Source of the DNA: Spirosoma telluris
GTDB lineage: Bacteria; Bacteroidota; Bacteroidia; Cytophagales; Spirosomataceae
Direction: 5' to 3'
Length of the DNA: 64,000 nt
NCBI GenBank assembly: GCA_003259005.1
Contig: QLII01000001.1
Coordinates: 1,922,001 to 1,986,000, forward strand
Below, in pieces: positions 36,621-46,973 of the stretch. The first letter of the stretch is position 1; each line of letters starts with the position of its first letter. The translations under genes and the position numbers were made by a program. The notes under the pieces are model-generated. The model was given only the letters and a program-made list of their open reading frames with translations. It ran no database searches and was not told the DNA's origin.

Positions 36621-39577
36621 ATGCAGTCATTCAAGCGCCTGAACACCCTCACAGGCTGGCTCGTTTTCGTTGTTGCGCTGGTTACCTATGCAATGACCGT
36701 TGAACGCACCGCCAGTTTCTGGGACTGTGGCGAATTTATTGCGTGTTCCTTTAAACTTCAGGTACCACACCCCCCGGAGCACCATTTTTCCTTCTGCTGG
36801 GTCGGCTTTTTTCGATGATGTCGTTTGGTAACCTGACCAATGTGGCCTACTGGGTAAACATGGCATCGGTACTGGCCAGCGCGTTCACCATCGCGTTTCT
36901 GTTCTGGACCATCACCATGCTGGCTCAGAAACTTCTGGCCAAACCCGAGAGTGAGTACACTACCGCCGATACCCTACTGGTTATTGGCACAAGTGCCGTA
37001 GGTGCCCTGGCGTATACCTTCTCTGACACGTTCTGGTTCTCAGCCGTTGAAGCCGAAGTTTATGGTATGTCGTCGTTTTTCACGGCCATCGTCGTTTGGG
37101 CTGCGTTCAAATGGGAGCGTATCGACGATGAAGCCGCGGCCAACCGATGGCTTATTTTCATCGCCTACCTGACGGGCCTATCCATCGGTGTTCACTTATT
37201 GAACCTCGTTACTCTACCCGCTCTAGCGCTGATCTACTATTTCAAGAAACAGCCAAAGCCAACCTTTTGGGGGGGCGTCATGGCAGGTGGCATTGGCCTG
37301 GTGGTTCTGGGCATTATCAATGCGGGTATTATTCCGGGTTTACCCGGTATGGCTTTCGCCGTTGAGCGTCTGTTTGTTAATACCTTTGGTTTACCCTTCA
37401 CATCAGGTGCTATTTTCTTCACCGTTGTCTTCATTGGTGCTATCGTCTATGGGATCATTTGGTCGGCGCGGCAGAAGCGCGTTATCCTGAACACGTCCTT
37501 ACTGGCGCTGGCGTTTGTATTGATTGGCTACGCGTCCTACATGCAGGTGTTGGTGCGGGCGGAATTCAACCCACCGATCAACGAAAACGACCCCAGCGAT
37601 GAACTGAACTTCCTGTCGTACCTGCGTCGGGAACAGTACGGGAGCCGCTCGTTGCTGTATGGGCCGGTCTTCACGGCCCGGCCAATCGACCAGAAACAGG
37701 GAGCGGCTATGTGGAAAAAAGAAGGCAATAAGTATGTCGTCTTCGACCACCAGCCTGAGTATATTTATGCACCCGGCGATGAGATGCTGTTCCCACGTGT
37801 CTACAGCAGTCAGCAAAATCACCCGGCGCTCTATCGCCAGATGCTGGGCCTTGCCGAAGGGCAGAAACCAACCATGGGCGACAACATTAAGTACCTGTTT
37901 AGCTATCAATTAGGGCACATGTGGTGGCGCTATCTGATGTGGAATTTTGCCGGGCGCGAGAGCGATGAAGAAGGCGCGGGTTACCTCCTGCCCTGGTCAT
38001 CAGACAATGGCGTACCTGATTTGCTTAAGACCAATAAAGCCCGCGATAATTTTTACATGCTACCCTTTGCGCTAGGCTTATTCGGGATTGCCTTCCAGTA
38101 CTTTCGTCGCCGTCGAGATTTCATCATTGTAGGGCTGCTGTTTTTGTTTACAGGAATTGCGCTACAGGTCTTTCTGAACTCACCCCCATCAGAGCCGCGC
38201 GAACGTGATTATATTTACGTAGGGTCGTTCTATTTCTTTGCGATCTGGCTCGGCCTGGGCGTGATGGCTATTGCCGAAGGCCTACGAAATACGCTGAAAT
38301 CAGATGTGGCCCGCAATGGCCTGGTGGTTGGCTTAAGCCTGCTCGTTCCGGTCATGATGGGCGCCAAAAGCTGGGATAACCACAACCGCGACCATCGCTA
38401 TCAGTCGGTTGATTTTGCCAAGAATCTGCTCAACTCCTGCGCGCCAAATGCAGTACTCTTTACGGGTGGCGACAATGATACCTTCCCCTTATGGTATGTG
38501 CAGGAGGTCGAAGGGTTCCGCACCGATGTGCGGGTGTGTAACCTGAGTTTGCTGGGTACTGAATGGTACATCCAACAGATGAAACGTAAAACGTATCAGT
38601 CAGATGCGTTACCGATTTCGCTGGAATTCGACCAGTTCAATAAGGGCAAAAACGATATTGTGCCCTTCTACGAAGTGCCAGGTGTCAAAAATGGCATTGA
38701 CCTGAAGCAGTATATCAGCCTGATCAAGACTAGCAATCCTGCCGTTCAGGTACCGTTGACCAACGGCGATATGACGAGTATTCTACCTTCGTCGGTACTG
38801 TTCCTGCCCATTGATAAAGCGTCTGTCGATCAGGCAAATTTCGTTCCGGCAGCATTGCGCCCATTGATGAAAGATACGTTGCAGTGGACCATCGGGAAGA
38901 AGGACCTGTACAAGCCTGACCTCATCATGCTCGACATCATTGCGACCAACAACTGGAAACGGCCAATCTACTTCTCCAGCACGCTGGCGAGCGATAACTA
39001 CCTAAGCCTGAAAAACTACATGCAGTTGGAAGGCTATGCGTATCGACTGATGCCAGTAGCGGTTCCGGGGGCTACGGATGGGTATGTGAACGCTGATGTT
39101 ATGTATACCAACATGACGAAGAAAACATTCTGGCGTGATTTCGACAATCCAGATACGTATTACGACGAAACCTATAAAGGACCGCCGGTTATTTCGGCCC
39201 GTATTGCGTTCTTCCGCCTGGCCGATCAGCTTATTCGCGAAGGGAACAAGGCCAAAGCTCGTGAGGTACTCAATTACTCACTGAAAGTTATTCCCGACAA
39301 GAGCATTCCGTACGACCAGATTTCATCGAACTACGTCCGGTTCCTGTTTGAGGTAGGTGATAACAAAAAGGCCCTTGAAATTGCGGATATTATGGCCAAT
39401 CGCGCTGATCAGGCCTTGACCTACGACAAGAGTGGCAACGGAAATCGCTTCGGTAGCCCTGATTCAGACTTGTATATCCTGCAAACGATTGTTGAAGCCT
39501 GCAAAGAAGCCAAGCAAACAGCAGCGGCTAATAAATACGAAGCTATTTTCCAGAAGCATATTAATGCCTTTGGTTGA
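36621..39577 (+). CDS. DUF2723 integral membrane protein, GT-C-like (one frameshift)
   Basis: A 985-residue protein with a TVERTASFWDCGEFIACSFK N-terminal signature, the GAPFFLLLGRLFSMM segment restored by one C at C6 36770-36775, and about twelve membrane helices up to residue ~560. The C-terminal soluble part has GGDNDTFPLWYVQEVE and a TPR-like end (LADQLIREGNKAKAREVLNY). DUF2723 is a GT-C-like family and has been linked to protein O-glycosylation in Bacteroidota. The chosen ATG at 36621 has the typical MQSFKRLN start. It lies between two terminators, so it is a single-gene unit. Confidence 0.87.
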
Positions 39578-39585
39578 TAGAGCCC

Positions 39586-39644
39586 CCATTTGAATAAAAA
39601 AGCCCGGAATGCATTATGCATTCCGGGCTTTTTTATTCAAATGG
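39586..39644. terminator. 29-bp bidirectional terminator
   Basis: Arms 39586-39614 and 39616-39644 are perfect complements with a GCCCGGAATGCAT core and A6/T6 tracts on both sides. Confidence 0.88.
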
Positions 39645-39664
39645 TTTTACTCTGATGAAAGGTG

Positions 39665-39748
39665 TTTTTGTCATCTCGACATCAGGAGAGATCTCAATTT
39701 CCTCATTAGTCAAGCTTGAGATCTCTCCTGATGTCGAGATGACAAAAA
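39665..39748. repeat. 33-bp perfect inverted repeat (GTCATCTCGACATCAGGAGA)
   Basis: Arms 39665-39697 and 39716-39748 are perfect complements with an 18-base loop. It follows the terminator and lies before the convergent antiporter gene. The GTCATCTCGACATC...GAGATCTC word is typical of dispersed intergenic repeats in Bacteroidota. Confidence 0.75.
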
Positions 39749-39779
39749 ATAGCATAATAAATTAGTCCCCTACTGTAAC

Positions 39780-41378
39780 TCAATGAATTGGATGATCGAT
39801 CTTCTCTTCTTCCAGATCCATCTGAGCTTCTTCTTTACGGATCACTTCATCATCAAACTCCTGTATACTACGTAGTCGATGTAGCTCATCCCGTTTAATC
39901 TGGATGATCTCGGCCATGATCTCATTGTATTGAGCAACATTTTCACTATCACTTTCTACGGAATCCAGATGTCGCTTCGTCTGATGTACATCACTTTCCA
40001 TCCGGCTCTTCAAATTCGCCACTAATTCGTTGCTACCAGCTTCTTCAGCATAATTTTCAGTAAGATAGTGTAGGGCAACCTTTAGCAGTTTTATACGAAT
40101 CTTTGACTCCTGAACATCTTCCGGTATACGGTCAGTTGGGTCTTTGAGCTGAACCCACCGAATGACGAACGGTAATGTCAACCCCTGAAAAACCAGGGTT
40201 ACCAGAATGACTACAAAGGTGATGAACAAAATCAGATTCCGGTGTGGAAAGGGTTCTCCATTGCTCATGGTTAAGGGGACAGACAAAGCCGATGCCAATG
40301 ACACAACCCCGCGCATACCCGCCCAACCAAGAACAATGGGGCCACGCCAACCTGGATTTCGCTGCGCTACGGTAATATATCGACCGATAAACCGAGTGAA
40401 GTATGAAGACGATAGGGTAAATACCATCCGGGTAACAATGACAACCAGTGTAATTAGCAGGGCGTATAAAATTGCTTCCGTTTTTGAATAACCGTCCAAC
40501 CCATTGATAATGACTGGCAATTCAAGCCCGATCAAAATAAACACCAGGCCATTCAAGGCAAAAACAACCGTTGCCCACATACCCGTCCCCTGAATCCGCG
40601 AACTGTGGTTGAGAATTACGTGACTCTGATTGGACAGGAATAGCCCTCCGCTTACAACGGCCATAACGCCCGAAACATGAAACTCTTCGGCAGCCATGTA
40701 CATAATATAGGGAGCCAGAAATGTCAGCAAAATACTAATCCGGGTGGAGGTAGGAAGCCATCGGTGAATGGCATAAAACACACACGCCACCGTCAACCCG
40801 ACCACGATTCCCATAAACGTAACTAGCAGAAAATTAACGGAGGCCTCCTGCCAGACAAACGTGCCCGATAACACAGCGGCCAGGGCAAAGCGGAATACAA
40901 TCAAGCTTGCCGCATCGTTTACCAGACTCTCACCCTCCAGAATACTGATAGCCGTTTTGGAAATTTTGACCTCCTTCAGGACCGACGTAGCCGCAACGGC
41001 ATCGGGCGGAGAAATGATGCCCCCCAGCAAAAAACCCAGCGCTAACGTAAATCCAGGCATGACCGCGCTCGATACATAGGCTACGGCAAAGGCGGTGAAA
41101 ATAACCAACCCAAAGGCCAGAACGATAATAATGCGTCGCCAGCGCCAGAATTCCTTCCAGGAGGTGAACCAGGCGGCTTCATACAGCAAAGGCGGTAAGA
41201 AGATTAAAAAGATAAGGTCAGGATCTACTTCAATGCGTGGGATTCCAGGTACCAGACTGACCGCCAGGCCGCTGATTACCAAAAAGATAGGAACTGGAAT
41301 ACGTAGACGCTGGCCGACCATTACCAGCAACGTGACAGCCAGCATTAATGCCAGACAAAGCAACAAGGTTTGATGCAT
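39780..41378 (-). CDS. Na+/H+ antiporter, CPA1 family
   Basis: A 532-residue protein with about twelve membrane segments. The transport core has GGIISPPDAVAATSVLKEV and EGESLVNDAASLIVF, the conserved Asp-containing motifs of CPA1 (NhaP/NHE) exchangers. GWAGMRGVVSLASALSVPL is another family signature. The last ~110 residues form a charged helical tail (VHQTKRHLDSVESDSENVAQ) without recognisable TrkA domain. It exports Na+ or K+ in exchange for protons. It stands alone; its stop lies beside the 33-bp repeat. Confidence 0.9.
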   Translation of the reverse strand: MHQTLLLCLALMLAVTLLVMVGQRLRIPVPIFLVISGLAVSLVPGIPRIEVDPDLIFLIFLPPLLYEAAWFTSWKEFWRWRRIIIVLAFGLVIFTAFAVAYVSSAVMPGFTLALGFLLGGIISPPDAVAATSVLKEVKISKTAISILEGESLVNDAASLIVFRFALAAVLSGTFVWQEASVNFLLVTFMGIVVGLTVACVFYAIHRWLPTSTRISILLTFLAPYIMYMAAEEFHVSGVMAVVSGGLFLSNQSHVILNHSSRIQGTGMWATVVFALNGLVFILIGLELPVIINGLDGYSKTEAILYALLITLVVIVTRMVFTLSSSYFTRFIGRYITVAQRNPGWRGPIVLGWAGMRGVVSLASALSVPLTMSNGEPFPHRNLILFITFVVILVTLVFQGLTLPFVIRWVQLKDPTDRIPEDVQESKIRIKLLKVALHYLTENYAEEAGSNELVANLKSRMESDVHQTKRHLDSVESDSENVAQYNEIMAEIIQIKRDELHRLRSIQEFDDEVIRKEEAQMDLEEEKIDHPIH

Positions 41379-41491
41379 ACGTTAGTCGAAAGAGGGATAA
41401 AACGAAATTAGCATAACCAACGCTTAAATTCCTACTCCGCCGACGTAATTCTCAGCATCTAAACCACCTGACCAAACGGCTTACTCTGGTG

Positions 41492-41690
41492 CTATAAATC
41501 AACTACTCTGCCTGGGCGCGTAAAGAGCACCTTCTCGACTTCCTCTTTGTAATTGCGCCCAATGGGAATCTGATTACCATTCACGATCAGGCGGTTTCGC
41601 TCGATACGGCGGATGCGTGGCAGGGCAGCAATAAACGGATGTCGGCAACATGTATAAGGCAGAGCGGCACATTTACCTTGGCAGGAATAT
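41492..41690 (-). pseudogene. LytTR DNA-binding domain remnant
   Basis: The minus-strand frame ending at 41492 reads RHPFIAALPRIRRIERNRLI followed by NGNQIPIGRNYKEEVEKVL, the C-terminal half of a LytTR domain. The 5' part, including any receiver domain, is missing. It is likely the decayed end of a LytTR regulator, in the gene-poor gap between the antiporter and a lipoprotein gene. No start codon is identifiable. Confidence 0.6.
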
Positions 41691-41818
41691 CCCCAACTAT
41701 CCGGCTACCCAATAAATTAGCCGTGGTGGTAAAGGAGCGCTTTTAAGGTGATTCATACCAATTATAAAGCGAAGCCTACCATAGACAGGTTTTCAGCTTT
41801 CAGGAGTGAGAGCGACTA

Positions 41819-41826
41819 TAGCTTTG
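41819..41826 (+). promoter_or_regulatory. -7 box TAGCTTTG before lipoprotein
   Basis: Exact TAnnTTTG match 31 bp before the ATG at 41858. Confidence 0.45.
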
Positions 41827-41857
41827 GCTTAACAACCAATAAACGCACTCCTTTTGT

Positions 41858-42340
41858 ATGAAAACCAAACGCATCCTAACGACCGTAACCCTGGCAACTA
41901 TACTCTTAACAGCCTGCCAGAAAAGTAGCGATTCTACACCCACTCCATCAGTAACGAAAGCTCAGATGCTGGTTGGAGGTCAATGGAAAATCAAGGCAAT
42001 GACGGCTAGTCCTGCTATTATGATTGGATCAGTAGCCATCACCGACGTTCTCTCCCTTTACCCAAGTTGTATTACCGATAATTATCAGACCTTCTCGGCA
42101 GACGGCGTTTATGTCTTTGACGAAGGTGCTACAAAATGCGATAGCTCAGACCCTCAGCGGGAAACCGGCAAATGGCAATTAAGTGCTGACGAAACGCAGG
42201 TGATTCTGAATATGCCCAGCAACAGCCATGAGGTTTGGGAGATTCCTATGCTGACCAGCACAAAGGCTACGACTCGCTCGCAAATGGTTGCCAATGGTAT
42301 AACTTATACCGTAACAGCATCGCTGGAAAAGGTTAATTAA
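41858..42340 (+). CDS. Lipocalin-like lipoprotein
   Basis: The signal peptide ends with a lipobox LLTAC followed by QKSSDSTPTPS, so the protein is lipid-anchored. The mature ~140 residues contain MLVGGQWKIKAM and YQTFSADGVYVFDEGATKC, the pattern of small lipocalin-like proteins common in Bacteroidota, ending in TRSQMVANGITYTVTASLE. It has its own putative promoter. The ligand is unknown. Confidence 0.75.
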   Translation: MKTKRILTTVTLATILLTACQKSSDSTPTPSVTKAQMLVGGQWKIKAMTASPAIMIGSVAITDVLSLYPSCITDNYQTFSADGVYVFDEGATKCDSSDPQRETGKWQLSADETQVILNMPSNSHEVWEIPMLTSTKATTRSQMVANGITYTVTASLEKVN

Positions 42341-42385
42341 AAGTACAGTTTGGGCAATTTGGATCTAGCAGAAGCACCTGCGGAT

Positions 42386-42817
42386 TTATTCACTATTGGC
42401 GGTAAACCGGTTTATACGCTCATTGTAGGTATCCAGTAAGGTATCATCGACAGCAGTGGCCTGGCTGAGCTCGAGTAACAGAAAATCGTTTCGGTCGGCA
42501 CCATCGATCATACCCTCAAACTTGAGTTCCTGCTCCACCCAAAACGATGTTTTATGGAGCGCAATGGCCTGGGTAAGAACAGCCCGCACAATAACCGTTG
42601 TCCGATCTGAGCTTTGGGTCGTCAGCAGCAACGTGTTAATGGCCATGGTGTAATCAACATAGCTCATTCTTTCGGCTGGAAGCTCCGCATGAACCCAGTG
42701 CAGAACCAGCATCTGAATGAGTTCTTTGTAGGGTGATGTATCGAAATCGTCGGGATGTATGCGTCGGTTCACGAGGCTACTATACATTTTTAGGATGATT
42801 TTTATACTCCTTGTCAT
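42386..42817 (-). CDS. Hypothetical protein
   Basis: An unrecognised ~143-residue protein, mostly helical and rich in Leu, Thr and charged residues (MSYVDYTMAINTLLLTTQSS; TTVIVRAVLTQAIALHKTSF). A start at 42787 (MYSSLVNRRIHPDDF) is as plausible as 42817. There is no signal peptide or membrane segment. It converges with the lipoprotein gene and shares its strand with the hydrolase gene ~55 bp upstream. Confidence 0.5.
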   Translation of the reverse strand: MTRSIKIILKMYSSLVNRRIHPDDFDTSPYKELIQMLVLHWVHAELPAERMSYVDYTMAINTLLLTTQSSDRTTVIVRAVLTQAIALHKTSFWVEQELKFEGMIDGADRNDFLLLELSQATAVDDTLLDTYNERINRFTANSE

Positions 42818-42872
42818 TGCTGCTTCAAGGCAAACCTGTGGAGTAAATAACTAACCTGATACCTGGAAGGAT

Positions 42873-43688
42873 TTAATAGTCTTCGTGTGGAATTGGAATT
42901 TCAGTTATAATGGTTTCTTCAAGCAATCTGTTCAATTCATGAGGATTTTCAATCATGGGAAAATGGCTGGTTCCTGCCATGTGGTGAACCTCATAGCCAG
43001 CGGTCACATACTGTTGCAATGGGCCTTCATCCGTTGGACTGTAGTCCACATTAATCAGATGCAGTTTGCAGGGTAGTTTTGGTAACAAGTCCTGCTCTAG
43101 TTTATACCCATCCTCAAAAACTTCTTCGATAATAGCAGTCGCCATGGGTTGGTAAGCATTTCGGTAATCCTGCACGACCCGCTTTACAACGGCATCCGGC
43201 GTTTGAGGTGTCAATAAAACCATACGGGCATACTGTTCATTGGTATTGGCAAAGTCAGCCTGCATATGACGGATAATCTCCTTGCTCTGCTGCTGGTATT
43301 GCGGTGACAATGGCTGCCCTGCGTTCTTGAAATTATCAATGCCAATAAAACCAATAATTGGGTCAGGATAGGTTGTAGCAGCTACCAGATTCACATCGCC
43401 ACCCATTGAGTGACCAATTAGAATTACCTGCTCAAGCGCCAGGCTTTTGATGAACGTGGCCACCTCTTCACCCATTGTTTTTACGGACCATTGCGGCTTC
43501 TCCCGACCAGACTTACCGTGTCCCGGCAGGTCAAGAGCAATTACGCTGTAGTGATCGGCGAAGTAAGCAAGCTGCGCCTTCCAATAAGTAAGGTCAATAT
43601 CAGCTCCGTGAACGAACACAAGTGTTGGCAACTTATTGCCCGCGACAACGTAATGAATAGCCGTCTCCTCGTGAATAAGCGATTTCAT
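42873..43688 (-). CDS. Alpha/beta hydrolase
   Basis: A 271-residue alpha/beta-hydrolase-fold protein. The oxyanion strand is LVFVHGADIDLTYWKAQL, the nucleophile elbow is LIGHSMGGDVN with Ser at the expected place, and the catalytic His lies in MAGTSHFPMIENP. LDLPGHGKSG is the usual early motif. A cap domain between residues ~130 and 200 varies among esterases, haloperoxidase-like and lyase-type members, so the substrate is unknown. It is cytoplasmic by lack of a signal. Confidence 0.87.
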   Translation of the reverse strand: MKSLIHEETAIHYVVAGNKLPTLVFVHGADIDLTYWKAQLAYFADHYSVIALDLPGHGKSGREKPQWSVKTMGEEVATFIKSLALEQVILIGHSMGGDVNLVAATTYPDPIIGFIGIDNFKNAGQPLSPQYQQQSKEIIRHMQADFANTNEQYARMVLLTPQTPDAVVKRVVQDYRNAYQPMATAIIEEVFEDGYKLEQDLLPKLPCKLHLINVDYSPTDEGPLQQYVTAGYEVHHMAGTSHFPMIENPHELNRLLEETIITEIPIPHEDY

Positions 43689-43755
43689 ACAACAATCTGA
43701 TTTGTGGTAATTACAAGAACCGGAATCAGGTCGCTGTGTTTATTCCGTATGCCAA

Positions 43756-44256
43756 TTACTCCGTTTTTGAGTTGAGACACACCATGATTAGCAAGACAAG
43801 TGCCAATATAGAAGCAATTGTCCGGGCTGTATGCCAGGCATTCCAGGGTGTTTCAAACTTAGCTCGTTGAGCGGCTATTTCCTCCAAAGAAGCTCCTCGT
43901 AAAGTAAACGCTTCCAGCCCTTCATTCAAGGGAATATTGCCCAATGCGGTAACCCCTAACACGCCTAGTAAATACACAATTGTTGCTGCTAACATCAACC
44001 AGAAACGGACCGAAACGGGTTGACTATACTGTTGCCAGGTACTTAAAGGCAACAAAACGGGCGTACCTAGAAAACAGATAAAAAAAACGGGATTTTGGAT
44101 AGCCCGATTGATGGACTGCATAGCCGACAAATACTCCGTGTCGGGCAAACGGTTCAGCCCGGGGTTTACTGAGCAAAAGTAGCCATAAAGCAAACCCGCG
44201 ATCAGGGCTGTTGTTAGCGTGGTACAGGCTAATAGAATCGTTGAGAAGGCTGGCAT
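43756..44256 (-). CDS. DUF1772 (anthrone oxygenase-like) membrane protein
   Basis: A 166-residue protein with four predicted membrane segments; the family features GLLYGYFCSVNPGLNRLPD, MQSINRAIQNPVFF, VTALGNIPLNEGLE and WNAWHTARTIASI point to DUF1772. Fungal relatives take part in anthrone oxidation; the bacterial role is not known. It lies next to the left end of the IS630-type element. Confidence 0.8.
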   Translation of the reverse strand: MPAFSTILLACTTLTTALIAGLLYGYFCSVNPGLNRLPDTEYLSAMQSINRAIQNPVFFICFLGTPVLLPLSTWQQYSQPVSVRFWLMLAATIVYLLGVLGVTALGNIPLNEGLEAFTLRGASLEEIAAQRAKFETPWNAWHTARTIASILALVLLIMVCLNSKTE

Positions 44257-44330
44257 GGTCTACTTTCTAGAGTCTTTCCCCTAATATTGCTTAGTAAACA
44301 CACCAATTGATGACCATTATGATGTGCTTT

Positions 44331-45525
44331 CTAGTGTTTTGACTTTTTGTGTCTGACGGGTATTTTTGAGGTAAACCTTGTACGCCCTCTATGAAAAAGT
44401 ACCATGTCACCTTGACCGATCAAGAACGCCAGCACTTACAGGCTATCATTGCCAAACGCAATGCCAAGAGTCAGGCCGTTAAACGAGCTTATGTCTTGTT
44501 GGCTGCCGATGAGAACCAACCTGACTGGCTGAAAGATCAACACATTAAAAGCACCTATCAGGTTAGTATTCGTAGCATTGAACGCCTACGGGAGCGCTTT
44601 GTAGAAGATGGTTTCGAGTTTGCCCTCAATGGTAAAAAGCGCGAAAAGTATAAAGATGTCGTTTTTGATGGCGGAGTAGAGGCTCATCTGATTGCGCTAC
44701 GGTGTAGTAATCCACCGGCTGGATATGCACACTGGACAGTACGTTTATTAGCCCAGAAAATGATCGAATTGAACTATGTCGAAACAATTGGTCGAGAGAC
44801 GGTGCGCAAGATGCTGAAAAAAACAAGCTTAAGCCCTGGCGGGTCAAGTCGTGGGTAATCCCCGAAGCCTCTGCCGAATTTGTCTGCCAGATGGAAGAGG
44901 TACTGGATGTATACCAGCGTCCATTTGACCAGAAACGGCCAATTGTATGCCTGGACGAAGCCCGTCGGCAATTAGTTAGCGAGACCCATCTGGGTTTCAC
45001 AGATAAAAACGGCGTTGACCATGTTGATTATGAGTACAAACGAGAGGGTGTCGTGGAGATCTTTATGGTCGCTCAGCCCTTGGCTGGGCAGCGGCAGGTG
45101 GTGGTCACCCAGAGTCATAACAGCATCGAATGGGCGAAGGTAGTGGGCCGTATTGTGGAAGAATGGTATACGGATGCGGACCGGATCACCTTGGTACAGG
45201 ACAACTTATCGGCTCACCGAAAAGCAGCCTTGTATGAGGTATTTGAGCCAAAACGGGCGCGCACTATCCTGCAAAAGATTGACTTTGTCTATACACCTAA
45301 GCATGGCTCCTGGCTGAACGTAGCTGAAATTGAATTAAGCATCCTAACCCGCCAAGGCTTAACGCATCGGGTAGCCAGCCAGGCCGAGTTCGATCAGCAA
45401 GTACAGGCTTGGGTAAGCCAACGAAATGATAAATTGGCCAAAGTAGACTGGCAGTTTACAGCGGAGGATGCCCGAATTAAACTAAAACGGCTTTACCCGT
45501 CAACGATTGAGAGTTAAAACACTAG
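44331..45525. mobile_element. IS630-type insertion sequence
   Basis: Terminal inverted repeats start CTAGTGTTTTGACTTTTTG on the left (44331) and CTAGTGTTTTAACTCTCAA on the right (reading inwards from 45525), and share a further TGACGGGTA block. The TA within CTAG fits the TA target duplication of IS630/Tc1-mariner elements. The element is ~1195 bp and carries one DDE transposase gene. It lies between the DUF1772 gene and a type IX-secreted protein. Confidence 0.85.
44391..45517 (+). CDS. IS630-family transposase (one frameshift at an A7 run)
   Basis: The N terminus has helix-turn-helix regions (MKKYHVTLTDQERQHLQAII; STYQVSIRSIERLRERF). After the frame break comes the DDE core: VCLDEARRQL, LVQDNLSAHR and PKHGSWLNVAEIELSIL. 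Reading ...AAA AAA ACA at 44817-44823 leads to a stop; an eighth A or a -1 ribosomal shift on A AAA AAC gives 375 residues. Programmed frameshifting is possible at this heptamer, but the window's general run-length errors make an error equally likely. It mobilises the element through CTAGTG ends. Confidence 0.87.
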
Positions 45526-45538
45526 TTAATTGTTGTCT

Positions 45539-46654
45539 TTAGGGGACAATTACTTTTAAGGTCGGCGTTCGTTGCTCAACTGAATCCTGAGGTTTTAAAT
45601 AGTAAATTCCCTGAGACAAAACAGACTGTGTAGCAATTGACATACCTGTAGACCCTTGTGCCACCGTCCGAATGGGGACTTCTGTGCCTGAGCTGGAATA
45701 CAATTTTACTTTTGCGGGGTCCAGGTTTTGCCCGGTTAATATAAAGCTTCCCTGATTAGGGTTCGGATAGATTGAAAAAGTATTCAGGTCCGAAGTAACC
45801 CGAACAGCAACAAGTTGTGATAAAGCAAACTGACCGTCTGTATCCCGTTGTTTAAGTTGATAGTAATAGAGCTGACCGGCTACTACATCTGTATCGGTAA
45901 AGGTATAAGTTGTCTGAGCCTGGATGTTACCACTACCTTTTGCTGCGATAAAGCCGATTTTCTCAAATCCAGTTACTGATTGGCTTTTAAGGATATCAAA
46001 TCCTTGATTGCTTCGTTCCAGGGAGGTGGTCCAATTTAAGTTTATACCACTTGGCGTAGACCTGCCAGTAAAAGACTCAAACGTCACAGGTAGTGGGCTA
46101 GCCTCATTGACAATAAGTTGATTGGTGAGCGCAAACGTTGCAGTAGATGAGGTTGTTCCACCTAAAGTAAATTCCAATCGGACACTATAGCCTGTTGGCA
46201 AATTAATGGTAGTTAGTGGCCCACTATATGGTCGCCCGTGAAAGGGTAAGGTAATTGTTCCTGAAGTACCCGTTAAACTACCACCTGCTACTGGAGTAAT
46301 GACGTAATCAATTCCTTCTGGATTTACATAAATGCCTTGTACCCCCACAGCAGTCGGGCCATCCAATGTTCGTTGATAATTCAATGTAATAGATGACAAG
46401 TTACTTTGTCCTGTAGCAGGCCCTACCTGAAATTTAAAACCTGCAGTTAACCCACTAAAACTCATTGTATTGCTAGACAGGGCGCTTGCCCCTACTGTGC
46501 GTATCAAGGCCGTTGCGGTTACATTACTAGCCTTTGACGCTACTGGCTGAGAAGTCTGGTCGCCAGGGTCCCCTGTAAAATCATACGTTAGAATCTGTGC
46601 CTGAGTAGCTAATGAGCAGAATATGCCTAGTAGAAAAAGTAATAGTTGTTTCAT
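45539..46654 (-). CDS. Secreted protein with type IX (Por) sorting domain
   Basis: A signal peptide (MKQLLLFLLGIFCSLATQAQ) precedes a ~170-residue beta-rich region with repeated Thr/Ser/Gly, then a fibronectin-like part (LPVTFESFTGRSTPSGINLN, then LERSNQGFDILKSQ). The C-terminal ~80 residues (FSIYPNPNQGSFILTGQNL to GIYYLKPQD) match the T9SS sorting domain, so the protein is exported to the surface or medium. The function of the N-terminal part is unknown. It begins just outside the right end of the IS630-type element, and an identical-strand surface lipoprotein lies upstream. Confidence 0.82.
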   Translation of the reverse strand: MKQLLLFLLGIFCSLATQAQILTYDFTGDPGDQTSQPVASKASNVTATALIRTVGASALSSNTMSFSGLTAGFKFQVGPATGQSNLSSITLNYQRTLDGPTAVGVQGIYVNPEGIDYVITPVAGGSLTGTSGTITLPFHGRPYSGPLTTINLPTGYSVRLEFTLGGTTSSTATFALTNQLIVNEASPLPVTFESFTGRSTPSGINLNWTTSLERSNQGFDILKSQSVTGFEKIGFIAAKGSGNIQAQTTYTFTDTDVVAGQLYYYQLKQRDTDGQFALSQLVAVRVTSDLNTFSIYPNPNQGSFILTGQNLDPAKVKLYSSSGTEVPIRTVAQGSTGMSIATQSVLSQGIYYLKPQDSVEQRTPTLKVIVP

Positions 46655-46973
46655 AGTGAGCTTGACCAGTTTGAAAACTACGATAGTGGCTATAATGATA
46701 TGAGCTATTCAGCGTTTAGAATCAAGTGTAACCTATCCTATTGATGAATCGGAAATCGGTACGACTGTATTTGGAAGTTTTCAAAGCTTGATTCACCTAT
46801 AAAATCAGCACTATTACCCTTTATAGTGAGTTAAACTAAGTTGAAACGCTATTGCTTAGTCTACTTAGTCAAAGTAGTAAGTCGACACTTTATACTTGCC
46901 GTCTTTCTCTTAAGGAAAAGCCCTTTAACCTATCTTTTTCTAAGTAGGTCCATGCGTTTAGGCACGAGTAGGG
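46655..46973. other. Gap with short direct repeats
   Basis: ATAGTGAGCTTGACCAGTTT near 46653 and ATAGTGAGTTAAACTAAGTT near 46824 resemble each other; nothing else is recognised in the gap. Confidence 0.35.
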
